A program made the translations under genes and the position numbers. A stretch of 64,000 nt of DNA from an uncultured Ruminococcus sp. (lineage in GTDB: Bacteria; Bacillota; Clostridia; Oscillospirales; Ruminococcaceae): NCBI RefSeq assembly GCF_946415235.1, contig NZ_CAMKRR010000005.1, forward strand, positions 46,604 to 110,603, read 5' to 3'. Positions within the stretch are counted from its first letter, which is position 1. Each line of letters starts with the position of its first letter. The notes below the pieces were generated by a model. It was not told the origin of the DNA. It saw only the letters and a program-made list of their open reading frames with translations, and did not search any database. Below, piece after piece: positions 56,194-64,000 of this stretch.

Positions 56194-58251
56194 ATGAAAA
56201 AATGGAGCGTCGGAGTTCCCGACAGAAAAATCGTTTCTGCTCTTATGATCAACTGCGGCATAAGTTCTCTTGCAGCGGCTGCACTTGCCGCCAAGGGCTA
56301 CTCTTCCGCAGAATCGGTCATGGAAAGCCTTAATGCGGACGAGCTTTCCGACCCGTTTCTCATAAAGGATATGCAGGAAGCGGCAGATACGATAAACAGC
56401 GCTATCGAAAACGGCGAGCGCATATGCATATACGGCGATTATGACTGCGACGGCATAGTTGCAACGGTGATACTTTATTCCTATCTGCTTGAAACAGGCG
56501 CAGATGTAACTTATTATATCCCTGAGCGCTCGGAGGGCTACGGACTTAACACAAAAGCTGCCGATATCATTGCAAAGGACGGAGTTTCTCTCATAGTCAC
56601 CGTAGATAACGGCATATCTGCGATACCCGAAGCCGAATACATATATTCTCTCGGCATGAAGCTCGTGGTGACCGACCACCACCGACAGGGAGAACAGCTC
56701 CCTCGGGCAGAAGCCGTAGTCGATCCTCACAGACACGACTGCTTCTCCCCTTTCAAGGAAATGTGCGGCGCAGGCATAGCTCTAAAGCTTGTGGCAGCCC
56801 TTGACGGCGGCGACTGCACAATGGCTCTCGAACAGTTCGGCGACCTTGCCGCTATCGCAACAGTTGCCGATATAGTAAGCCTTAAAGGCGAAAACCGCTT
56901 TCTTGTCTCATACGGTCTCGGACTTATAAGCAACTCCGACCGCCCTGCCATAATGGCACTGAAGGAAGTCTGCGGACTTAATGAAAAGCCCATAGATACG
57001 CGCTCTGTTGGATTCGGTATAGCTCCGAGGATAAACGCCTCGGGACGTTTCGGCTCACCTAAGACTGCGGCAGAGCTCCTTCTCTGCGAGGACTATGATG
57101 AAGCACTTTCCATGGCACAGGAGCTCAACAGGCTCAATAATATGCGTAAGGACGAGGAAAACTCCATTATTTCCGAAATATGCTCAATGATAGACAAGGC
57201 TCCCGATATCATCAGAAGCAGAGTGATCTTTCTGTGCGGAAAGAACTGGCATCACGGAGTTATAGGCATCGTTGCGTCACGTATCGTTGAAATGTTCGGC
57301 AAGCCCTGCTTCATAGCCTCGGATACCGACGGCGAGATAAGAGGTTCAGCCCGTTCCTTCGGGGAATTCTCCGTATTTGACGCACTCAGTGCCGCTTCGG
57401 ATGCCCTTGAAAAATTCGGCGGACACCCCGGTGCAGGCGGATTTACCATAAAGGACGGCATGGCGGACACATTCCGTCAGCTCCTTGAAAAATACGCCCT
57501 TGAAAACCACAGGAATATGCCTGCTGCGGAGCTTCACGCCGACAGCCCCGTTTCTCCGCAGGAGCTCACTGTTGAAAACATAAAGGGACTTGATGTACTC
57601 GAGCCCTTCGGAACAGACAACGAAAAGCCCCTTTTCTGCATTGAAAACGCGCAGATCATGGATATCATACCGCTTTCGGATGGAGCGCATACGAAGCTCC
57701 GCATAAAGGCAGGCTTTACTCAGGCAGACGCCCTGATATTCAGGAGATCGCCCTCGGAGCTGCCCGTTGCAAAGGGAGATGTCTGCGACATGATAGTTTC
57801 TCTCGGAGTAAACGAATTCCGCGGAAATGTTTCTCCCAGCATCATTATCAGCGATATACGGCCCCATTTGTTCGAGCAGAGCAGATACTTCGCGGCAAGG
57901 AACGCTTTTGAAGCCTTTCTGCGTAACGAGGAGCTCCCGAAGAACTACTACCCCAGCATGGAGCCGTCCCGTGATGACGTTGTAAAGATATACAAGGCTA
58001 TCCCCGATGACGGTATATGTGCGGATACTCTTTACATAAAGATCAGCGGCAGGAACATAAACTACTGTAAATTCTGCGTTTCCGTCGAAGCCCTGAGACA
58101 GCTGGGTCTTGTAGCTGTTTCCTGCTCCGACTCCAGGATAAAAAAGGTCAGCGTTACTCACAAAGCCGATCTGGACTCGGCTCCCGTCCTCGTTTCTCTC
58201 AGAAGCAGGCTCGGTCAAGCCATAAATAAGGAGAATAGATATGACAGATGA
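56194..58251 (+). CDS. recJ: Single-stranded-DNA-specific exonuclease RecJ
   Basis: ICIYGDYDCDGIVATVILY, VTVDNGISA, VTDHHRQGEQLP, GGHPGAGGFTI. Confidence 0.95.
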   Translation: MKKWSVGVPDRKIVSALMINCGISSLAAAALAAKGYSSAESVMESLNADELSDPFLIKDMQEAADTINSAIENGERICIYGDYDCDGIVATVILYSYLLETGADVTYYIPERSEGYGLNTKAADIIAKDGVSLIVTVDNGISAIPEAEYIYSLGMKLVVTDHHRQGEQLPRAEAVVDPHRHDCFSPFKEMCGAGIALKLVAALDGGDCTMALEQFGDLAAIATVADIVSLKGENRFLVSYGLGLISNSDRPAIMALKEVCGLNEKPIDTRSVGFGIAPRINASGRFGSPKTAAELLLCEDYDEALSMAQELNRLNNMRKDEENSIISEICSMIDKAPDIIRSRVIFLCGKNWHHGVIGIVASRIVEMFGKPCFIASDTDGEIRGSARSFGEFSVFDALSAASDALEKFGGHPGAGGFTIKDGMADTFRQLLEKYALENHRNMPAAELHADSPVSPQELTVENIKGLDVLEPFGTDNEKPLFCIENAQIMDIIPLSDGAHTKLRIKAGFTQADALIFRRSPSELPVAKGDVCDMIVSLGVNEFRGNVSPSIIISDIRPHLFEQSRYFAARNAFEAFLRNEELPKNYYPSMEPSRDDVVKIYKAIPDDGICADTLYIKISGRNINYCKFCVSVEALRQLGLVAVSCSDSRIKKVSVTHKADLDSAPVLVSLRSRLGQAINKENRYDR

Positions 58252-60538
58252 CATGAATGTATCAAATCTCAAACGTCAGGAAGTGGAGGTCCCCATACCC
58301 GAATCGGCACTCCCCAAGGACCCGACCGATTTTCTCAATGATATCCCCGATTTCAAGGACGATTACACCATTGAGAAGATAATACAGAAGATACTCACCG
58401 ACGATAAGCAGTACGACCTGAGCAAGATCATTTCCGCTTATGAGTTCGCAGCAAAGGCTCACGAGGGACAGACACGCTCCTCGGGACAGCCCTATATAAC
58501 TCACCCCCTTGCGGTATCCTACACTCTTCTTGAGCTTGGAATGGACACGGATACTATCTGTGCAGCCCTGCTACACGATGTCGTCGAGGATACGGACGCA
58601 ACTCTCGACGATATAAAAAAGCGCTTCGGACAGGACGTTGCACTCCTTGTTGACGGAGTAACAAAGCTGAGCAAGATACCCACTTCAAGCAAGGAAGAGC
58701 AGCAGGCCGAGAATATCCGAAAGATACTCCTTGCCATGTCTCAGGATATCCGCGTAATGATAATCAAGCTCAGCGACCGTCTCCACAATATGCGTACCCT
58801 GAAGTACCGTCCTCTTGAAAAACAGAGGAATACCGCTCTCGAGACCATGAATATCTACGCTCCCATAGCGCATCGTCTCGGTATCAGAGCAATGAAGGAG
58901 GAGCTGCAGGACCTTGCATTCCATTTCCTCGACCCATACGCCTATTCGGAGATAGAGAATATCCTCGAAAACAAGAAAGAGGAGCGCGAAGCCTTCATCG
59001 AGATAATCAAGAGCCGTATCGCTCAGCGCTTCAAGTCGGAGGATTTCGCTCAGCCGCCCCAGATAGACGGAAGAGTAAAGAGCATCTACAGCATATACAG
59101 GAAAATATTCATCGGTCACAAGGATATCGACGAAATATACGATAAATATGCAGTCCGTATCATAGTTACGACCATTGCGGAATGCTACAATGTTCTCGGA
59201 CTTATCCACGATATGTTCAAGCCTCTACCCAACCGCTTCAAGGACTATATCTCCACACCTAAAAACAATATGTACCAGTCGCTGCACACGACCGTCCTCG
59301 GAAAAGAGGGTATCCCCTTTGAGGTGCAGATACGTACATGGGATATGCACGAGACCGCGGAATACGGTATCGCCGCCCACTGGAAGTACAAGGAGGGCAT
59401 ACAGGGCAAGGACAAAATGGAGCACCGTCTTGCATGGGTGCGTCAGGTCATCGAAGCACAGCAGACCTCGGACGACGTTGAAGAGATAGTCCGCATAATC
59501 AAGACGGACCTTGACCCCGAGGATATCGTCGTTATGACTCCAAAGGGAATGTCCGTGAGCCTTCCCATAAACTCCACGGTCATCGACTTCGCATACCGTA
59601 TCCACACACAGATAGGTCACAAGACCGTAGGCGCAAAGGTAGACGGAAGGATAGTTCCTCTCGACTATAAGCTCCAGACAGGTCAGATATGCGAGATAAT
59701 CACCAGTAAGGATCCCGAAAAGGGGCCGAACCGTGCATGGCTCAATATCGTACAGACCAACGAAGCCCGTTCAAAGATACGCTCATGGTTCAAAAAGGAG
59801 CGCCGCGATGAAAATATCATAGAGGGAAAAACTCAGCTTGAACGTGAATTCAAGCGCCACAGGATAAACCTCAAGGAAGACCAGTACACCGAGTTCCTGC
59901 AGGACGACTTCAAACGCCACAACTGCGAGAACCTCGATGATTTCTACGCTTCCATAGGCTACGGCGGCATACTCCTTTCAAAGATGATGCCACGTCTTAA
60001 GGACAAGTACGAAAAGCAGTACGAAAACGGCGAAGAACCGCCGACAGTTCCGCTCATAAAGCCAAAGCCCAACGGCAGGAGCAGTATCATACTCGACCAG
60101 ATAGACGATATGCTCATAAAGTTCGCACAGTGCTGCAATCCCCTCCCCGGTGATGATATTATCGGCTTTATAACCCGAGGCTACGGCATTTCCGTACACA
60201 CCACGAGCTGTACCAACTACAAGGCTGCCCTTGCAAGGAACAATCCCGAGGAGCTCGAACGCTGGGTGGAGATACAGTGGACAGACAACAGCGATACACA
60301 GCTCCAGACAAGCTTTGAGGTAACGGCTACTGACCGCGTGGGACTTGTATACGATATTTCCGCCGTGCTCCTTGAATCACGTGTGCCTATCGTTCATTCC
60401 GCTTCGAGAGTCCTCAAGAACGGCAACGCCCTTTTCGAGGGAACTATCGTTATTTCAAGCACGGAGCAGCTCAAGAACCTCTTTGAGAAGCTCAGAAAGA
60501 TAAAGGGCGTTATCTCTGTTGAAAGAGCCGCCATTTAA
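58241..60538 (+). CDS. Bifunctional (p)ppGpp synthetase/hydrolase RelA/SpoT
   Basis: HD domain AALLHDVVEDTDATLDDI; synthetase domain; TGS VIDFAYRIHTQIGHKTVGAKVDG; ACT C-terminus. Confidence 0.96.
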   Translation: MTDDMNVSNLKRQEVEVPIPESALPKDPTDFLNDIPDFKDDYTIEKIIQKILTDDKQYDLSKIISAYEFAAKAHEGQTRSSGQPYITHPLAVSYTLLELGMDTDTICAALLHDVVEDTDATLDDIKKRFGQDVALLVDGVTKLSKIPTSSKEEQQAENIRKILLAMSQDIRVMIIKLSDRLHNMRTLKYRPLEKQRNTALETMNIYAPIAHRLGIRAMKEELQDLAFHFLDPYAYSEIENILENKKEEREAFIEIIKSRIAQRFKSEDFAQPPQIDGRVKSIYSIYRKIFIGHKDIDEIYDKYAVRIIVTTIAECYNVLGLIHDMFKPLPNRFKDYISTPKNNMYQSLHTTVLGKEGIPFEVQIRTWDMHETAEYGIAAHWKYKEGIQGKDKMEHRLAWVRQVIEAQQTSDDVEEIVRIIKTDLDPEDIVVMTPKGMSVSLPINSTVIDFAYRIHTQIGHKTVGAKVDGRIVPLDYKLQTGQICEIITSKDPEKGPNRAWLNIVQTNEARSKIRSWFKKERRDENIIEGKTQLEREFKRHRINLKEDQYTEFLQDDFKRHNCENLDDFYASIGYGGILLSKMMPRLKDKYEKQYENGEEPPTVPLIKPKPNGRSSIILDQIDDMLIKFAQCCNPLPGDDIIGFITRGYGISVHTTSCTNYKAALARNNPEELERWVEIQWTDNSDTQLQTSFEVTATDRVGLVYDISAVLLESRVPIVHSASRVLKNGNALFEGTIVISSTEQLKNLFEKLRKIKGVISVERAAI

Positions 60539-60549
60539 GGAGAATACAC

Positions 60550-61191
60550 ATGAAGATACACCATTTGCAGCTGGGTCCCCTGCGCTCCAACTGCTATATA
60601 GTCGAGACTGCCCCGGGACGCTGTGTTGCAGTAGATATCGGCGGAGACAGCAGGCTCCTGCTGGAATTTCTGAAAATGAAGAAGCTGAGGCTGGGAAAGA
60701 TACTCCTCACCCACGGTCATTTCGACCACATAGGCGGTGCAGAGGAGGTACATCAGGCAACAGGTGCGGAGGTGTACATCCATGAGCTTGACGCTCATAT
60801 GCTCACCAGCGAATCCGCTTCCCTTGCTTCAAATATGTCCTTTATAAACTTCGTCCCCCTCACGGATTGGACCTGCATTTACGGCGACTGCTATATAAAC
60901 GACGGCGACTGCTCGTTCAGAGTTATCCACACTCCGGGACATTCCCGCGGAAGCGTCTGCTATGTCTGCGAGGACGTTATATTCTCGGGCGATACACTGT
61001 TCTGCTGCTCTGTGGGAAGAACGGATTTCCCCGACAGCAGTGCAGCGGCTATGTCCTACTCACTGAATATACTATATCACCTTGAGGGCGATTATAAGGT
61101 ACTTCCCGGTCATAACGAGAGCACCACTCTTGACTACGAGCGTGAAGCAAATCCATATATGAAACAGTTCAGAGGCAAAAATGACGACTGA
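60550..61191 (+). CDS. Metallo-beta-lactamase-fold hydrolase (glyoxalase II-like)
   Basis: ILLTHGHFDHIGGAEEV; HTPGHSRGSVCYV; FSGDTLF. Confidence 0.92.
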   Translation: MKIHHLQLGPLRSNCYIVETAPGRCVAVDIGGDSRLLLEFLKMKKLRLGKILLTHGHFDHIGGAEEVHQATGAEVYIHELDAHMLTSESASLASNMSFINFVPLTDWTCIYGDCYINDGDCSFRVIHTPGHSRGSVCYVCEDVIFSGDTLFCCSVGRTDFPDSSAAAMSYSLNILYHLEGDYKVLPGHNESTTLDYEREANPYMKQFRGKNDD

Positions 61192-62665
61192 TAATACGAA
61201 AATGCCCGTGATCCTCATGGGCAACTCCTTCAAATACGAGATAGAAGCCACAATGAAGCTCTTTTTCAGTACGGCTCATTACTCCTTCGGCAGCTCCCGT
61301 GAGGATATAACAGGCGATGAATACGTTATAGCCGAGGTATCGGAGGACGGAAAAGCTGTCACCGCCGAGGTAAAGCTCAGAGGTGAAGAGCCCGTTATAA
61401 GAAGTGTCCGTACCGATGATGCGTCACTGAACGAGCAGGAGCTTTGCAGGCTAATCTTCCATATCCTCTCCGAAAAGACAGGCATCAGACCGCCGTGGGG
61501 ACTTATGACAGGCATACGACCCGTGAAAAAAGTCCTTGAACTTATGGACATGGGGCTTTCAAAGGAAGAGATATTCAAAAGGCTGTCGGATAAATACGAG
61601 GTGACGGAGAAAAAGCTTCAGCTTGCCTATGATACGGCAGTAAACCAGCTCCCTATCGTCGAAAAAATAGACAGCACAGCGGTAAGCCTGTATGTTTCCA
61701 TACCATTCTGTCCCACAAGATGCAGCTACTGCTCTTTCGTTTCTCATTCCATGGACTCCGCAGTAAAGCTAATGCCCGAGTACGTTTCGGCTCTTTGCAG
61801 AGAGCTTGAGATACTCGGAAATATCGTAAAGGAGACCGATACAAAGGTAGATACCATATACTTCGGCGGAGGTACTCCCACTTCCCTGACCACTCGGGAC
61901 CTGAAAACCATCATGGAAGCCGTTGCGAGAAACTTCGATATCGACAAGGTGCGCGAATACAGCGTGGAAGCAGGACGCCCCGATACCATAACCGAGGAAA
62001 AGCTCCATGTTATCAGGGAGCTCGGCGCAGGGCGCATCTCAGTGAACCCTCAGACGCTCAATGATGAAGTGCTGAAGGTCATCGGCAGAAAGCACTCGGG
62101 CGAGGACGCAATAAAAGCCTTTGAGCTTGCTCGAAAGGTCGGCTTCGGTAATATAAATACCGATCTTATTGCGGGACTTCCCACGGAAACTGCCGAGAGC
62201 TTCCGCAATACCCTTGACAAGATGATAGAGCTCGATCCCGAGAGCATAACCGTGCATACACTTACCATAAAACGCTCGGCTGCGCTCTTTGCGGACGGAA
62301 ATATGAACTGCTCTAATCCTGCGGCGGAAATGGTGGATCACAGCATCCCCGCACTTATGTCTCACGGCTATCTTCCGTACTATATGTACCGTCAGAAAAA
62401 CACCGTGGACAACCTCGAAAACGTGGGCTACGCCAAAAAAGGCTTTGAAAGCTATTACAACATCTTCATCATGGACGAGACACAGACTATCCTCGGCGCT
62501 GGCTGCGCGGCTTCCACAAAGCTCTTATACGAAAATAACAGGATAGAACGAATACATAATTACAAATTCCCCTATGAGTACATACGAAGCTTCGATAAGC
62601 TCATGGAAAAGAAACAGGAGGTCAGGGAATGCCTGAAAAAAATCAAATATTTAAAGCTGAGATAA
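61181..62665 (+). CDS. hemZ: HemZ-like radical SAM coproporphyrinogen III oxidase/dehydrogenase
   Basis: YVSIPFCPTRCSYCSFVSH (CX3CX2C); IYFGGGTPTSLT; RISVNPQTLNDEVLKVIGRKHS. Confidence 0.9.
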   Translation: MTTDNTKMPVILMGNSFKYEIEATMKLFFSTAHYSFGSSREDITGDEYVIAEVSEDGKAVTAEVKLRGEEPVIRSVRTDDASLNEQELCRLIFHILSEKTGIRPPWGLMTGIRPVKKVLELMDMGLSKEEIFKRLSDKYEVTEKKLQLAYDTAVNQLPIVEKIDSTAVSLYVSIPFCPTRCSYCSFVSHSMDSAVKLMPEYVSALCRELEILGNIVKETDTKVDTIYFGGGTPTSLTTRDLKTIMEAVARNFDIDKVREYSVEAGRPDTITEEKLHVIRELGAGRISVNPQTLNDEVLKVIGRKHSGEDAIKAFELARKVGFGNINTDLIAGLPTETAESFRNTLDKMIELDPESITVHTLTIKRSAALFADGNMNCSNPAAEMVDHSIPALMSHGYLPYYMYRQKNTVDNLENVGYAKKGFESYYNIFIMDETQTILGAGCAASTKLLYENNRIERIHNYKFPYEYIRSFDKLMEKKQEVRECLKKIKYLKLR

Positions 62666-63984
62666 CAGACCTGACCGCCGAGGGAAACGGCGTATGCCGA
62701 TTTGACGGCATGGCTGTCTTCGTTCCCGGAACAGCTGTGGGAGATATTGCCGAGATAAGGACAGTAAAGGTGCTGAAAAGCTACGCTTTCGGCATTGTTG
62801 AAAGGCTTGTCTCTCCTTCTCCCGACCGTGTTGAAAACTCATGTCCCGTATATAAACAGTGCGGAGGCTGCCTTTTCAGACATATTTCCTATGATGCCGA
62901 ATGCCGCACCAAAAACGGTATAGTACGCGGTGCCTTTACGCGCATAGGCGGTCTTTCTCCCGAGTTTGAAAGCTTCCTCGCCGCAGAAGAGACCGAACGA
63001 TACCGCAATAAAGCTCAGTACCCCCTTGCCGTTGCTGACGGAAAGGCTGTATGCGGTTTTTACGCTCCGAGAAGTCACAGGGTCATACCTGTTTCGGACT
63101 GCGTATTGCAGCCCCATATATTCAGCGGAATACTTGAAGCTGTCCTTGATTATATAAGCGAAAAGAAGCTTTCCGTGTACGATGAAGAGTCAAATACAGG
63201 CATTATCAGACACATCTACCTCCGAAGAGGAGCTCATTCAGGCGAGATAATGGTCTGTATCGTTGTGCGAAAGGACATATCACGTCAGCTTTCCGCACTT
63301 TGCAGGGTACTTACGGAAAGGTTCGCGGATATAAAGAGCATTGTTATGAACATCAATCCGCAGAAGACCAATGTTATCCTCGGTGAAAAGTGTGTTACCC
63401 TGTGGGGAAGCGATACTATCTCCGATACCATGTGCGGAAACCGGATAAATATATCTCCCCTTTCATTCTATCAGGTCAATACATTGCAGGCGGAAAGGCT
63501 TTACGCCAAGGCGCTGGAATTCGCCGCTCCGCAGAAAAGCGATACTATAGCCGATCTTTACTGCGGCGCAGGTACTATCGGACTTTCAATGGCAAAGTAT
63601 GCCGCAAAAATAGTCGGCGTGGAGATAGTTCCTCAGGCTGTGGAGAACGCCAAGGAAAACGCCGCTCTGAACAGTATTTCCAATGCAGAGTTTTACTGCG
63701 GCGACGCAGGCGAGGTATTCGGAAAGCTCCGAAAACAGGGCTGCAAGCCTGATATTATCGTTATAGACCCGCCGCGGAAAGGCTGCTCGGCAGAAACTAT
63801 CGACGTTATCGCGGAGGCTGCTCCGAGGAAAATAGTCATGATCTCCTGCAATCCCGCAACTGCCGCCCGTGATGCAAAGCTGCTCGCGGAAAAGGGCTAC
63901 AGCACGGATAAGGTATGCGGAGTAGATATGTTCCCGAGGACCGGTCACGTTGAGTGCGTAGTTTTGATGTCACGTAAAAAATAA
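62629..63984 (+). CDS. 23S rRNA (uracil-5-)-methyltransferase RumA/RlmD-like
   Basis: TRAM-like N-terminus; CPVYKQCGGCLFRHISYDAE Fe-S motif; IADLYCGAGTIGLSMA; VIDPPRKGCSAETID; MISCNPATAARD. Confidence 0.93.
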   Translation: MPEKNQIFKAEITDLTAEGNGVCRFDGMAVFVPGTAVGDIAEIRTVKVLKSYAFGIVERLVSPSPDRVENSCPVYKQCGGCLFRHISYDAECRTKNGIVRGAFTRIGGLSPEFESFLAAEETERYRNKAQYPLAVADGKAVCGFYAPRSHRVIPVSDCVLQPHIFSGILEAVLDYISEKKLSVYDEESNTGIIRHIYLRRGAHSGEIMVCIVVRKDISRQLSALCRVLTERFADIKSIVMNINPQKTNVILGEKCVTLWGSDTISDTMCGNRINISPLSFYQVNTLQAERLYAKALEFAAPQKSDTIADLYCGAGTIGLSMAKYAAKIVGVEIVPQAVENAKENAALNSISNAEFYCGDAGEVFGKLRKQGCKPDIIVIDPPRKGCSAETIDVIAEAAPRKIVMISCNPATAARDAKLLAEKGYSTDKVCGVDMFPRTGHVECVVLMSRKK

Positions 63985-64000
63985 ATAGCATAAGAAAAGT

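Noticed and set aside
57346-58272. 308-aa minus ORF
   Set aside because: Antisense to recJ; no motif.
1-64000. rRNA operons, IS elements/transposases, complete prophage, CRISPR-Cas
   Set aside because: None recognised on either strand.

Overview
This is a chromosomal window from a low-to-mid GC Firmicute. Dockerin repeats, gene content and style suggest a Ruminococcus-like Clostridia, but that assignment is inference. Most of the window is ordinary chromosomal coding sequence. It includes a RecD2-type helicase, an MreB-like protein, an Mrp ATPase, an FMN riboswitch with rib genes, PRPP synthetase and pyrophosphatase, Maf, a TcdA-like dehydratase, a DEAD-box helicase, SpoIIGA-SigE, RecJ, RelA/SpoT, HemZ and an RlmD-like methyltransferase. 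Two tRNA genes are present: Ala-CGC on + and Gln-TTG on -. Accessory or unusual content includes: a two-wing sortase/pilus locus at about 42.4-54.3 kb; a small decayed prophage island beside tRNA-Gln at about 32.6-34.3 kb; a zinc-ribbon/TIR/TM protein; a transcription unit with four-segment attenuator architecture upstream of an amidohydrolase; an 11-codon uORF with a long inverted repeat upstream of a radical SAM gene; a riboflavin operon interrupted by membrane/lipoprotein genes and ending in a translationally coupled HAD phosphatase; and a MATE protein with an 18-bp in-frame tandem repeat. All calls come from reading the sequence and the supplied ORF track; no database search was run.
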